A stretch of 64,000 nt of DNA from Zobellia uliginosa (GCF_900156625.1 NZ_FTOB01000005.1:124001-188000); one strand, 5' to 3'; positions 34,388 through 43,598 are shown, counted from the stretch's first letter. The notes: a model not told the origin generated them from the letters alone. Program-made: numbers and translations.

Positions 34388-36700
34388 ATGAACAAATTGA
34401 AGTATGGTCTTGCAACGTTATTTTTTGTGTTCGCCAGCGTTCTGATGGCACAAAATGGCGTTAATGCAGACAAGGAACCAGGGCATTACAATCAGAATAA
34501 ATTCAAACAGTTGTACGAAGAGTTCGCTACTCCGAACAATTATCGTTCCGCCTCGGGAGCACCCGGACCCGATTATTACCAACAACAGGCCGATTACAAA
34601 ATGGATATCGAGCTTGATGATGAAAATGCGAAAATCTTTGGTACGGAAACCATTACCTATACCAACAATTCGCCCGATGACCTTGAATATCTTTGGCTTC
34701 AGTTGGATCAAAACGTAAGGGCCAAGACTTCAAAATCACCTTTGCGAGATGGTGGAGGTGTACCCATGGCCGAACAAGTGGGGTCATTCGCACAAAAATA
34801 CATGACCGAGCCGTTTGACGGGGGCTTCAATATAGAATACGTGAAGGATGCCAGCGGAAAACCGTTGAAGTATACCATCAATCAGACCATGATGCGTATC
34901 GATATTCCAAAACCCTTAAAGAGTAAAGAGAAGATTTCCTTTTCCATCAAGTGGGACTACAATATTCCCGACCACACCGTAAACAGGGCACGTTCGGGCT
35001 ATGAATATTTCCCTAAAGACGGTAACAGGGCCTATGTTATTGCGCAGTTCTTTCCAAGAATGGCCGTATATAGCGATGTAGAAGGTTGGCAGAACCACCA
35101 GTTCTGGGGTAGTGGCGAGTTCGCCCTTACCTTTGGTGACTACGACGTAAACATTACCGTACCTGCCGATCACGTTCTTGATGCTACAGGAACCTTGCAG
35201 AACCGAAAAGATGTATTTACAAAGGAAATGATGGCGCGCTACGAAAAGGCGAAGAAGTCGTATGACAAGCCGGTAGTGATCGTTACCCAAGAGGAAGCCG
35301 AAAAGGCGGAAAAAGGGTTTTCCAAAAAGAAAAAAACATGGAAGTTCAGGGCTGAGAACGTAAGGGATTATGCCTTTGCTACATCAAGAAAATTCATTTG
35401 GGACATGCAGGCCGTTAAAGTGGGCAGCAAAGACGTTATGGCCGTTTCGCTTTATCCAAAAGAAGGAAACCCGCTATGGGAGGAGTATTCTACCAAGGCC
35501 GTGGCACATACGCTTAAATCGTATTCATCGCATACCTTCGATTACCCTTACCCTAAAGCCATTTCGGTACATGCCAAGCAACAGGGAATGGAGTATCCGA
35601 TGATTTGTTGGAACTACGGTCGCCCTAACGAAGACGGTACGTATTCAGACCGTGTGAAATTCGGTATGATCAGTGTGATCATTCACGAGGTAGGTCACAA
35701 CTTTTTCCCGATGATCGTAAATTCAGACGAGCGTCAGTGGGGATGGATGGATGAAGGTCTTGATACCTTTATGCAATATATGGCGGAGCAAGAATTCGGG
35801 GAAAAATATCCTGAGGCCATTGCCCCTAATAGCAAATACCCATCGCGAAGGGGAGAGCCTTCTAAGATCGTACCCTATATGGCGGGTGATCAGAGCAGCA
35901 TTGCACCGATCATGTCGAACCCTGAAAACGTATACCAGTTAGGCCCGAATGCCTACGGTAAACCGGCAACGGCCTTGAACATTCTTCGTGAGACCGTAAT
36001 GGGCCGCGAACTTTTTGACCATGCCTTTAAAACATATGCACAACGTTGGATGTTCAAGCACCCGACACCCGAAGATTTCTTTAGGACTATGGAAGATGCC
36101 TCTGCTGTCGATTTAGACTGGTACTGGAGAGGATGGTTCTATACTACCGATTTTGTGGATATAGGGGTCAAAGGCATCAAAAAATACTACGTTACCGACA
36201 AGCCTAGCAAGAAAATGCAAGAATATATGGCAGTACGTGGCATTACCGAGGCCGATTTACCACCTTTGGTATATTTGGCGGAAGAAGGTAGCGGCGACCT
36301 TGATCCGAACCTAAAAGACAAGGCGCCTTCCGAAAGTTCACAGCCTTTGAAAGAATTTATGATGGACAATATGACGGCCGAAGAACGCGCCGCCGTAAAA
36401 GAGCCTAAATATATCTACGAGGTTACTTACGATAAGCCAGGGGGCATACCAATGCCGGTGATCGTGGAGTACACCTATGCCGACGGTTCTACCAAAAATG
36501 TTACCTACCCACCTGAAATTTGGCGTAAGAACGATAAAGAGGTAAGTGTAGTGATATCATCACAGAGCGAACTTACCGGAATCGTTGTCGACCCAAAGGC
36601 GGAAACGGCAGATATAGACACGTCTAACAACGCATGGCCTAAGAAAGAGGAAAAGTCCGATTTCGAGAAGATGAAGGAAAATGCTGTCAAGGGCAAATAA
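34388..36700 (+). CDS. M1-family (gluzincin) metallopeptidase, exported
   Basis: A 770-residue exported peptidase with signal peptide MNKLKYGLATLFFVFASVLMAQ. An N-terminal beta domain is followed by the thermolysin-like catalytic domain with HEVGHNFFPMIVNSDERQWGWMDEG, that is HExxH and the second Glu 18 residues later (WMDEGLD). The C-terminal 200 residues, with the Lys/Glu-rich end, are variable. M1 enzymes trim N-terminal residues; in Bacteroidota such secreted forms feed on peptides. The exact substrate is unknown. It ends at a strong hairpin. Confidence 0.9.
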   Translation: MNKLKYGLATLFFVFASVLMAQNGVNADKEPGHYNQNKFKQLYEEFATPNNYRSASGAPGPDYYQQQADYKMDIELDDENAKIFGTETITYTNNSPDDLEYLWLQLDQNVRAKTSKSPLRDGGGVPMAEQVGSFAQKYMTEPFDGGFNIEYVKDASGKPLKYTINQTMMRIDIPKPLKSKEKISFSIKWDYNIPDHTVNRARSGYEYFPKDGNRAYVIAQFFPRMAVYSDVEGWQNHQFWGSGEFALTFGDYDVNITVPADHVLDATGTLQNRKDVFTKEMMARYEKAKKSYDKPVVIVTQEEAEKAEKGFSKKKKTWKFRAENVRDYAFATSRKFIWDMQAVKVGSKDVMAVSLYPKEGNPLWEEYSTKAVAHTLKSYSSHTFDYPYPKAISVHAKQQGMEYPMICWNYGRPNEDGTYSDRVKFGMISVIIHEVGHNFFPMIVNSDERQWGWMDEGLDTFMQYMAEQEFGEKYPEAIAPNSKYPSRRGEPSKIVPYMAGDQSSIAPIMSNPENVYQLGPNAYGKPATALNILRETVMGRELFDHAFKTYAQRWMFKHPTPEDFFRTMEDASAVDLDWYWRGWFYTTDFVDIGVKGIKKYYVTDKPSKKMQEYMAVRGITEADLPPLVYLAEEGSGDLDPNLKDKAPSESSQPLKEFMMDNMTAEERAAVKEPKYIYEVTYDKPGGIPMPVIVEYTYADGSTKNVTYPPEIWRKNDKEVSVVISSQSELTGIVVDPKAETADIDTSNNAWPKKEEKSDFEKMKENAVKGK

Positions 36701-36717
36701 ATTTTGTTAATATCACA

Positions 36718-36756
36718 AAAAGACCTGTCAGGTTTTCTATACCTGACAGGTCTTTC
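36718..36756 (+). terminator. terminator after the M1 peptidase gene
   Basis: AGACCTGTCAGGT, loop TTTCTAT, ACCTGACAGGTCT: a perfect 13-bp stem, extended by AAA/TTT. The flanking T run is short. The stem is unusually long and GC-balanced for a simple terminator. Confidence 0.8.
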
Positions 36757-36770
36757 TATGTAAACTTCAT

Positions 36771-36778
36771 TATATTTG
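36771..36778 (+). promoter_or_regulatory. -7 box just before tatA
   Basis: TATATTTG is an exact TAnnTTTG match ending only 5 bp before the ATG at 36783. The transcript would be leaderless or nearly so. No -33 element is obvious. Confidence 0.5.
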
Positions 36779-36782
36779 TGAT

Positions 36783-37121
36783 ATGTATTCACTGCACTTT
36801 TTATTTATTAGCGGGGGCGAAATCTTCTTTATCATGTTTATCGTGGTGATGGTTTTCGGCGCCGATAAGATACCCGGCATAGCCAAGGGGCTGGGCAAGG
36901 GTATGCGCCAATTGAAAGACGCCACGGAAGATATCAAGCAAGAAATTCAAAAAAGCGCCGAAAAACAGGGCGTTGATACGAGTTTTATAACCGATATCAA
37001 AAAAGACATCGATGAGGTCAAGAACAATATTACCTCAGGGGTCGGTACCGACATCAAAAAAGAAATAGACGGGGTCAAAAAGACCGTCGATGATGTTACG
37101 GGAACCATCAAAAGAAGCTAG
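36783..37121 (+). CDS. tatA: Sec-independent protein translocase TatA/E component
   Basis: A 112-residue protein: short N-terminal membrane helix (FLFISGGEIFFIMFIVVMVF, about 6-25), the typical hinge FGADKIPGIAKGLGKGMRQL and a long amphipathic/charged C-terminal half with a repeat-like IKKDIDEVKNNI...IKKEIDGVKKTVDDV pattern. It oligomerises to form the Tat pore for folded proteins; the VanY-like protein at 24-25 kb carries a Tat-type signal. It lies 2 bp before the PAP2 gene. No tatC is nearby. Confidence 0.9.
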   Translation: MYSLHFLFISGGEIFFIMFIVVMVFGADKIPGIAKGLGKGMRQLKDATEDIKQEIQKSAEKQGVDTSFITDIKKDIDEVKNNITSGVGTDIKKEIDGVKKTVDDVTGTIKRS

Positions 37122-37123
37122 TT

Positions 37124-37696
37124 TTGCTCGAAAGGATCTTAGAATGGGATAGGGAAACTTTTATCTACCTGAACAATCTGGGCATTGAAGACTACGACCG
37201 ATTTTGGATCGTCGTTACGCACTTCTCGACTTGGATTCCCCTTTTTGCCCTATTCTTTATTCTTATTTTTATAAAATACCCCAAGAGAGAGGCCATTTTT
37301 GTGGTGCTTACCATAATCTTGATGCTGTTTTTTGTCGTAACCCTTACCGATTTGACCAAAGAGGTAGTAGCCCGTTTGCGGCCCAATAACGATGAAACCA
37401 TAAATACCTTGATCCGTATACTGAAGCCTTCTTCTTCCTATAGTTTCTTTTCCGGCCACTCGTCGAGTTCGTTTTCGGCGACCACTATTGTGGTACTCTT
37501 TTTAAGAAGGCGTTTTAAATGGTGCTGGCTATTCTATATTTGGCCCCTATTGTTCGTAAGCAGTCGTATTTTCGTAGGGGTGCATTTTCCGACCGATATC
37601 ATGGTGGGTTCTTTGGTCGGTGTTTTTTCGGCCTGGCTTTTTTATATGCTTTACCTTAGGCTTATAGTACCCTACTTAGGGTTAAGCCATCCCTAA
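37124..37696 (+). CDS. PAP2-family membrane phosphatase
   Basis: A 190-residue protein with about five to six helices and the phosphatase motifs KEVVARLRPN, SFFSGHSSSSFS and SSRIFVGVHFPTDIMVGSLVG. The family removes phosphate from lipid phosphates such as phosphatidic acid or undecaprenyl diphosphate; the substrate here is open. The start is a TTG at 37124, two bases after the tatA stop: MLERILEWDRETFIYLNNLG fits the family, and no better ATG exists. It is probably translationally coupled to tatA. Its last 35 bases overlap the convergent O-methyltransferase gene. Confidence 0.87.
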   Translation: MLERILEWDRETFIYLNNLGIEDYDRFWIVVTHFSTWIPLFALFFILIFIKYPKREAIFVVLTIILMLFFVVTLTDLTKEVVARLRPNNDETINTLIRILKPSSSYSFFSGHSSSSFSATTIVVLFLRRRFKWCWLFYIWPLLFVSSRIFVGVHFPTDIMVGSLVGVFSAWLFYMLYLRLIVPYLGLSHP

Positions 37697-38303
37697 TCGG
37701 TAGTAATACCGTTTCTACACGTGGGTCTTCCTTTAATTTTTTGTTGTACTCCAAAAGAATGGGGGTTACCTTGTCTTTTTTCTCCACGGCTTCCACTACT
37801 TTTCCCGACCATAGTACGTTGTCAGATAAAATAACGCTACCCGGGCGGGTCTTCTGTATGGCAAGTTCAAAATAATCGGGGTAGTCCCTTTTTTCGGCAT
37901 CGATAAAGACGAGGTCAAAAGTAGCTTCAAGTTGGGGAATGATGGTTTTGGCATCTCCAATATGCTGTACGATTTGCCCTTTGTAGGCACTGCGCGAAAA
38001 ATAGCGTTCTTGAATATCTTGCAACTCTTCGTTGATGTCTATGGTATGTAGCTGGCCGTCCTTTTGCATGCCCTCCGCTAAACACAGGGCGGAATAACCC
38101 GTATAGGTGCCGATTTCAAGAATGTTCTTGGGGTAGAGGATCTTCGAAAGCACACTTAAGACCCTTCCCTGAAAATGCCCGGTGAGCATACGGGGGCGGA
38201 CTACTTTTAAGTGCGTTTCCCGGGTAAGTTCTTGAAGTAGCTTGGGTTCGTCCTCTGAATGGTTTTGGATATAATCCTCTAAATCCGAAGATAGGAAATG
38301 CAT
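37662..38303 (-). CDS. SAM-dependent O-methyltransferase (COG4122 type)
   Basis: A 213-residue class I methyltransferase with ILEIGTYTGYSALCLAEG (motif I), LHTIDINEE (acidic ribose-binding), FDLVFIDAEKRDYPDYFEL (metal/catalytic region) and SVILSDNVLWSGKV. This matches the caffeoyl-CoA/catechol O-methyltransferase-like bacterial family; the substrate is unknown. The frame extends 6 codons upstream to a TTG, but that lies inside the -7 box TATATTTG (38326-38319, minus). The ATG at 38303 is the real start. Confidence 0.88.
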   Translation of the reverse strand: MHFLSSDLEDYIQNHSEDEPKLLQELTRETHLKVVRPRMLTGHFQGRVLSVLSKILYPKNILEIGTYTGYSALCLAEGMQKDGQLHTIDINEELQDIQERYFSRSAYKGQIVQHIGDAKTIIPQLEATFDLVFIDAEKRDYPDYFELAIQKTRPGSVILSDNVLWSGKVVEAVEKKDKVTPILLEYNKKLKEDPRVETVLLPIRDGLTLSRVL

Positions 38304-38318
38304 GAGCTGTAATTTCTG

Positions 38319-38326
38319 CAAATATA
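38319..38326 (-). promoter_or_regulatory. -7 box of the O-methyltransferase gene
   Basis: TATATTTG on the minus strand, 15 bp before the ATG at 38303. It overlaps the alternative TTG start and so decides the start. Confidence 0.55.
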
Positions 38327-38371
38327 TAGTATTTTAGAACTCCAGAAGTTCAAACTAGAAGAGATCAAGCT

Positions 38372-38839
38372 ATGGATATATTTAAAATTCGAACGGCAGT
38401 TCTAGACGATTTAGAGACCTTGTTGGAATTTGAGCAGGGCATCATTGCGGCCGAAAGACCATACGACCCCACCCTTAGGGCCGGTCGTATTAGTTATTAC
38501 GATTTGGGGGAATTGATCAAAAGTGATGATGCCGAGGTGGTAGTGGTCGAGTGCGAAGGAAGTATAGTGGCTTCGGGCTATGCCCAAATCAAAAAGGCTA
38601 AGGCATATCTAGACCATGAGGTGTATTCGTATCTGGGCTTTATGTATACCCATAGCGACTATAGGGGGAAAGGACTGAACAAAAAGGTTGTCGATGCCTT
38701 GAAAACATGGTCCGATTCAAGGGGGATTTCAGAGATACGGCTTACGGTCTATAGTGATAATATTGGGGCAATCAAGGCCTACGAAAAAGCAGGGTTTACA
38801 AATCATCTTATCGAGATGCGACTAGTTGGCCCGAAGTAG
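38372..38839 (+). CDS. GNAT-family N-acetyltransferase
   Basis: A 155-residue acetyltransferase. The acetyl-CoA pyrophosphate loop is YRGKGLNKKVVDAL (RGxGxxx-type), preceded by the strand LGFMYTHSDYRG and followed by IRLTVYSDNIGAIKAYEKAGF, the typical motif A/B order. The acceptor is unknown. It is divergent from the O-methyltransferase gene and 49 bp before kynureninase, so it may share its transcript. Confidence 0.88.
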   Translation: MDIFKIRTAVLDDLETLLEFEQGIIAAERPYDPTLRAGRISYYDLGELIKSDDAEVVVVECEGSIVASGYAQIKKAKAYLDHEVYSYLGFMYTHSDYRGKGLNKKVVDALKTWSDSRGISEIRLTVYSDNIGAIKAYEKAGFTNHLIEMRLVGPK

Positions 38840-38888
38840 GGGGCAATATCTTTTTTGAAATTGTATTTTTATAAAAAAAAACGCCGAT

Positions 38889-40160
38889 ATGAAGTTCGAG
38901 AATACGTTGGGTTTTGCCCAAAAACTAGATGATCAAGATCCATTGCGAAGCTATCGTGATGAATTTTATTTCCCAAAGGTAGACGGAAAAGAGGTCATCT
39001 ATTTTACAGGAAATTCCCTCGGATTGCAGCCTAAGCGTACCCAAAAGTTTGTTGATGAGGTAATGAGCGATTGGAAAGAACTGGCCGTAGAAGGCCATTT
39101 TCATTCCGATAAGCCTTGGTGGGATTACCATGAGCGATTGGCCGCCCCCTTGGCCAAAGTGGTCGGGGCAAAGACCGAAGAGGTATCGGTGATGAATACC
39201 CTTACGGTAAACCTGCACCTTTTGATGGTTACCTTTTACAGGCCAACTGCCAAACGTTATAAAATTATTTGTGAGGAAAAGGCTTTCCCTTCCGATCAAT
39301 ATATGTTGCAAAGTCAGGTACGCAATCACGGACTTGATCCCGACGATGCACTGGTAGAGGTGAAAAAAAGGGAAGGTGAAAATTTTTGGCGTACCGAAGA
39401 CGTACTGCAAAAAATCAATGAAGTAGGTGATGAATTGGCCTTGGTGCTGATCGGTGGGGTCAATTATTACAACGGACAGGTGTTCGACATGGAAACCATA
39501 ACCAAGGCCGGAAAGGCCGTAGGCGCTAACGTTGGTTGGGATTTGGCCCATGGCGCCGGTAATATAGAACTTAAATTGCACGATTGGGATGCCGACTTTG
39601 CGGCATGGTGTAGTTATAAATATATGAACAGTGGCCCGGGCAATGCTTCGGGCGTGTTTATTCACGAACGTCACCTGAATAAAAAGGATATACCTCGTTT
39701 AGAAGGATGGTGGGGTACCAAAAAGGAAACACGGTTTTTGATGAAACCCGAGTTTGAGCCTATGGCCAATGCCGACGCCTGGCAATTGAGCAACCCACCG
39801 GTGTTATCTGTGGCACCTTATCTGGCCTCCTTAGAGATGTTCGAGGAAGTCGGTATGGAAGCATTGATCGATAAAAGAGATCGCATAGTGGCCTATTTGG
39901 AATTTGTACTTCACGAAATAGACAAGGAAACCGACAAGGCCACCTTTGAAATCATTACTCCCAAGGATAGGGGGACCCAGCTTTCCGTTTTTCTTCACGG
40001 TCAGGGGAAATCCCTTTTCGATTACTTGATGAAAAGCGGGGTTATTACCGATTGGAGGGAACCCAATGTCATCCGTCTTGCTCCCGCACCGTTTTATTGT
40101 TCCTATGAAGATATGTACCGCTTCGGTCAAATCTTAAAAAAAGGAATACAAACGGTATAA
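38889..40160 (+). CDS. kynU: kynureninase
   Basis: A 423-residue PLP enzyme cleaving kynurenine or 3-hydroxykynurenine to (3-hydroxy)anthranilate and alanine. Signatures are FTGNSLGLQPK, HSDKPWWDYHERLAAPLAK, KAFPSDQYMLQSQ, WDLAHGAGNIELKLHDWDADFAAWCSYKYMNSGPG (quoted by region; the PLP Lys is in SYKYMNSGPG) and HERH. The length is normal. Kynurenine 3-monooxygenase is at 44.5 kb, so both central steps of the kynurenine route to NAD precursors are here, although separated by five genes. Confidence 0.95.
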   Translation: MKFENTLGFAQKLDDQDPLRSYRDEFYFPKVDGKEVIYFTGNSLGLQPKRTQKFVDEVMSDWKELAVEGHFHSDKPWWDYHERLAAPLAKVVGAKTEEVSVMNTLTVNLHLLMVTFYRPTAKRYKIICEEKAFPSDQYMLQSQVRNHGLDPDDALVEVKKREGENFWRTEDVLQKINEVGDELALVLIGGVNYYNGQVFDMETITKAGKAVGANVGWDLAHGAGNIELKLHDWDADFAAWCSYKYMNSGPGNASGVFIHERHLNKKDIPRLEGWWGTKKETRFLMKPEFEPMANADAWQLSNPPVLSVAPYLASLEMFEEVGMEALIDKRDRIVAYLEFVLHEIDKETDKATFEIITPKDRGTQLSVFLHGQGKSLFDYLMKSGVITDWREPNVIRLAPAPFYCSYEDMYRFGQILKKGIQTV

Positions 40161-40336
40161 TTTTATTTTTTCTGCACAACCGTCGTCTGGCCCCGACCTA
40201 TAGGGGCTAAGACTGGTTTTTATTGCCCTTCCCGTTTTTTTTAAGAGTGTAGTTCATCGAATTTCGAGGGGTCTTGTCAGCCAATCGGGTGGTTATTTCC
40301 GTACATCAAATGTAAGTTTTAACCCCAAATATTAAA

Positions 40337-41413
40337 ATGAACATGAAAACAAAAAATGAAAAAATGAACAATAAAACGTTCCCTACGCGATTTATGCTTT
40401 TTATGGCGACCTGTGCATTGGTTTTAGGATCCTGTACTGAAGATGCCGTGGAACCTGAGGCCGAAACTTCCGTCCGTCCCAAAGCGGAAGTTGAGGCTCA
40501 ACAGGAATCTCAATTCGTTACTAAATATTTCTTAGGTGATGCCGTAAAGGTGGAACTGGAAGAAGATGGTACATACAGCTTGGCGGGTACGGATATCCGA
40601 TTGTTCGAAGATCAACTTTCCGATTCCCCTGATGCTTATGATCCTAACCCTGTCCCCGGGGAAGAGCTGTCAGGTTTGGCCCAGCACGGTAGTATCAGAA
40701 AGTGGCCCGATAATACGGTGTATTATGTGATAAACGGATTGAGTTCAAGTGTACGTTCAGAATTGCAAAAGTCGTTTGACGAATGGACGAGCAAGACTAA
40801 TGTCCGTTTTAAGGAGCGTACCAACCAATCTAATTACGTAACTATATCATCTTCAGGTTCTAATAGTAATTCAGGTGTGGCTACCTTAGGTATGTACGGT
40901 TCCAGTGGCTATATCAAACTGGGTACCCGCGCTACTGCCGTGGTCATCATTCATGAGATAGGTCACACTTTGGGCTATATTCATGAGCAAAACCGCGCTG
41001 ATAGGGACGACCATATCATTATCAATGTTGAGAACATACAACCTGATGCCGTTGATCAATTCTATAAGAATACATCGGCTATCTATCTTACCAGCGATTT
41101 TGATATCAATTCTACCATGATGTACGGTAGCTATACATTCAGTAAAAACGGCCAACCTACGATTACCGATTTGAATGGAAATATTTTGCCTCAAAGACAA
41201 GCCAAGCTTTCTCCTTTGGATATTGCAGGAACCAATGTGGCCTACCCATCTACCGATGGTGGAGGTAACCCAGAACCAGAAGAGGACCTGTGTGACACTG
41301 CCGAAGAGTTTTCTTCGAACAAAGCTTACAGAGTCGGAGACTACGTAACCTATTATGGTAGATTGTACCAAAGGGATTTTACCCGTTGGAATTATATCAA
41401 GACTTGTAATTAA
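40337..41413 (+). CDS. astacin-family (M12A) zinc metalloprotease, lipoprotein
   Basis: A 358-residue protein with a lipoprotein signal (lipobox LGSC, Cys33) and the complete astacin signature HEIGHTLGYIHEQNR (206-220), followed by the Met-turn in STMMYGSYTF. The C-terminal 40 residues (FSSNKAYRVGDYVTYYGRLY, then FTRWNYIKTC) resemble a CBM5/12-type chitin-binding module, with aromatic residues in the expected order. It is thus predicted to be a cell-surface protease, perhaps held on an insoluble polysaccharide. The gene is monocistronic. Confidence 0.88.
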   Translation: MNMKTKNEKMNNKTFPTRFMLFMATCALVLGSCTEDAVEPEAETSVRPKAEVEAQQESQFVTKYFLGDAVKVELEEDGTYSLAGTDIRLFEDQLSDSPDAYDPNPVPGEELSGLAQHGSIRKWPDNTVYYVINGLSSSVRSELQKSFDEWTSKTNVRFKERTNQSNYVTISSSGSNSNSGVATLGMYGSSGYIKLGTRATAVVIIHEIGHTLGYIHEQNRADRDDHIIINVENIQPDAVDQFYKNTSAIYLTSDFDINSTMMYGSYTFSKNGQPTITDLNGNILPQRQAKLSPLDIAGTNVAYPSTDGGGNPEPEEDLCDTAEEFSSNKAYRVGDYVTYYGRLYQRDFTRWNYIKTCN

Positions 41414-41470
41414 TTCTAACTGGGGTTAAAGCAAAGACAGGTTTTCTGTCAGTTACACATATTTCATGAT

Positions 41471-41501
41471 CAAAGGCCATCTGCATAAGATGGCCTTTTT
41501 T
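41471..41501 (+). terminator. terminator of the astacin gene
   Basis: AAAGGCCATCT, loop GCATA, AGATGGCCTTTTTT: an 11-bp stem and T run. Confidence 0.85.
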
Positions 41502-41550
41502 CATTTCTGGAAAACGCTTTTTGAATTACCTTCGCGGTCAAATATCTTGT

Positions 41551-42696
41551 ATGAAGTCTTTACGCCTAATACTTACCAATTCACGCTATTTTGGGGCTGC
41601 CTGGGTCTTTGCCAGTATAAATATCCTATTTGGCACCTGGGCGATTTATATCCCGGCGGTAAAGGAGCAACTTCAAATTGATAAGTCACAATTGGGCTTG
41701 GCCATATTTTTTCTATCGCTAGGGGTGTTTACGGTATTCCCCATGGCATCGTCTATTATCAATAGAATCGGTGTGGGAAGGGCAACGTGGTACGGGGTCG
41801 TTATGAGCTGTGTAGCAGCACTTATGCCCTTGTTGGCCCCCAACTATTATACACTTATGGCCGCGTTGTTTCTGTTCGGGGCTTCGAATGGTATTACCGA
41901 TATCGCCATGAATACCTTGGTCACGGAACTTGAAAAGGAAGATGGGAAGAATTTTATGAGTGCGTCCCACGGATTTTTTAGCCTAGGCGGTGTCTTGGCA
42001 GGATTGGGCAGTTTTTTGATCGGGCCGCTTGATAATCCACCTTTGCACATGGGCCTTGCGGTACTTCTTGTTTTTACGATCAATTTTATATTTCATGGAA
42101 AGTATAAAAGCGTGGTTGCCGTCTCTGAAGGAAAGGAAGCCTTTAGTCTAAAGCTTTTTAAACCGATGTTGTTTTTGGGGCTTATTTCATTCGTTTCCAT
42201 GGGGAGCGAGGGGGCCATAGTCGATTGGAGCGGACTCTATTTGAAAGAGGTCAGTTTGGCACCGGAAGTACTCTGGGGCGCCGGTTTCTTGGGGTTTCAG
42301 ATTACCATGACCTTAGGAAGGTTTCTCGGCGATGCCCTCAGTGAAAACATCGGTTCGGTAAAAATGGTCACCTTGGCTACCCTGATCGTGTTAACGGGCT
42401 ACCTTATGGTGCTGACCGCAGATACCTTTTGGGCTATTTCCGGTTTTGCGTTAAGCGGACTCGGTTTTTCGGTAATGGTACCCGAACTCTTTCGTATCGG
42501 CGGAAAGGTCAAAGGGGTCGATTCATCCCAAGGGGTATCGTTTATAGCGGGTACGGGCTATGCCGGCTTTTTAACGGCCCCGCCCATTTTAGGTTATATT
42601 GCCGATAGTTCTTCCTTAAAGACTTGTTTCTTGGTGTTGTTCGCCTGTGCGCTTTTGGTCCTTGCCGCCACGTTTAAGCTTAACCGCAAGCGGTAA
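41551..42696 (+). CDS. MFS transporter
   Basis: A 381-residue protein with about twelve hydrophobic helices: WVFASINILFGTWAIYIPAV, the conserved LGLAIFFLSLGVFTVFPMAS, the cytoplasmic loop INRIGVGRAT, and a similar second half (GRFLGDALSENIGS). It resembles the bacterial MFS group of putative sugar or drug exporters with the motif AWVFASINILFGTW; the substrate cannot be named. I take the ATG at 41551; an upstream TTG at 41521 is possible, but TACCTTCG (41527-41534), a weak -7 box, favours the ATG. Confidence 0.85.
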   Translation: MKSLRLILTNSRYFGAAWVFASINILFGTWAIYIPAVKEQLQIDKSQLGLAIFFLSLGVFTVFPMASSIINRIGVGRATWYGVVMSCVAALMPLLAPNYYTLMAALFLFGASNGITDIAMNTLVTELEKEDGKNFMSASHGFFSLGGVLAGLGSFLIGPLDNPPLHMGLAVLLVFTINFIFHGKYKSVVAVSEGKEAFSLKLFKPMLFLGLISFVSMGSEGAIVDWSGLYLKEVSLAPEVLWGAGFLGFQITMTLGRFLGDALSENIGSVKMVTLATLIVLTGYLMVLTADTFWAISGFALSGLGFSVMVPELFRIGGKVKGVDSSQGVSFIAGTGYAGFLTAPPILGYIADSSSLKTCFLVLFACALLVLAATFKLNRKR

Positions 42697-42708
42697 GAGA
42701 GGCTTCGG

Positions 42709-43389
42709 TTAATTTGTTTTTACCTCTAGGCCGGTGAAGTAGAGCTTAAAGCTACCGTCTTCGTTTTGGTGCATTTTTGCGATTTTTAGTCCCCCAAGCT
42801 CGCTGTAATCTTCCCAAGTGGTGATCATTGAAGGTTCGGCCTGGTTGCCCTTTCTGAATACCCATTCTTTGATCAAGTAATCGTCGCCAAAATAAAAGTC
42901 ATAGGCGTCACCTGGGGTGTAACCGCCTTCTTGTTTGTAGACGACCGTTAATTTCTGCATGCTTTTCTTGCTGATCGGGGCTTCCGCTTTAGGGCTAAGC
43001 TCGTTGGTGCTTCCGTTTTTGTCCCATAAAATATTAATGGGGGCTATCAACCAGTATTTGTCGTTTATGAATCCACCGTTGGTTTTATAGGCCGTACTGT
43101 CCATATCCTTTCGGTTATAGGTCAAGGTATCGTTTGCCGATATAGCGGTGACGTCGTTGGTCTTGGGTTTCCATATCCAGCTGCGCTCAAAGTGGGCGGT
43201 ATCCCTGTCGACGTTAAAAGTGAATTTTAGCTCTTCGACCTTGTTCCAGTTTTTATAGCCGTTGGCATAGGCTATTTTTTCAAGAATGGTCAGCTCTTTT
43301 TCGGGTTGGGAGGGCTCTGCTTTTTTATTTTCTTTACAGCTTATAAAAAGGAAGGTAAATAAGATATATGCGTAAAGGTACTTTGCCAT
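42709..43389 (-). CDS. exported lipoprotein, unknown function (LolA-like beta fold possible)
   Basis: A 226-residue lipoprotein: MAKYLYAYILFTFLFISCKE, lipobox FISC. The mature part has a helix (LEKIAYANGYKNWNKVEELKF), a series of beta strands with DTAHFERSWIWKPKTNDV, and a C-terminal YSELGGLKIAKMHQNEDGSF. The pattern 'A.G...W..v..l.f.f.v' then 'w.p..n.v' is common among flavobacterial proteins of the LolA/DUF6503 type. That link is uncertain. An upstream ATG at 43440 lacks a signal; the ATG at 43389 is preferred. Confidence 0.7.
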   Translation of the reverse strand: MAKYLYAYILFTFLFISCKENKKAEPSQPEKELTILEKIAYANGYKNWNKVEELKFTFNVDRDTAHFERSWIWKPKTNDVTAISANDTLTYNRKDMDSTAYKTNGGFINDKYWLIAPINILWDKNGSTNELSPKAEAPISKKSMQKLTVVYKQEGGYTPGDAYDFYFGDDYLIKEWVFRKGNQAEPSMITTWEDYSELGGLKIAKMHQNEDGSFKLYFTGLEVKTN

Positions 43390-43570
43390 GACTCTGTTTT
43401 TGGTCAAAGATAATGGCTTTTGCGCTAAGGCGGTGGGCATACCTGAAAAATCATAGGAAGGCTCTTTTAAAGAAGGGTGGGGTTAGGAGTGGGGCCCGTC
43501 GTTAAATAGGGAGGTGGATGGTAATTTCCGCGATAATGTCCATACACTATTTTAGTACGGATAAATTGTT

Positions 43571-43578
43571 TAATTTTG
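43571..43578 (+). promoter_or_regulatory. -7 box of clpP
   Basis: TAATTTTG (TAnnTTTG) 20 bp before the ATG at 43599, with a TTTTAG about 17 bp upstream as a weak -33. It lies downstream of an alternative in-frame ATG at 43518 and so decides the start. Confidence 0.5.
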
Positions 43579-43598
43579 AGTGGTATAAACAATCACAA

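Noticed and set aside
38925-39674. 249-residue minus-strand frame inside kynureninase
   Set aside because: Antisense shadow of a strongly recognised gene.
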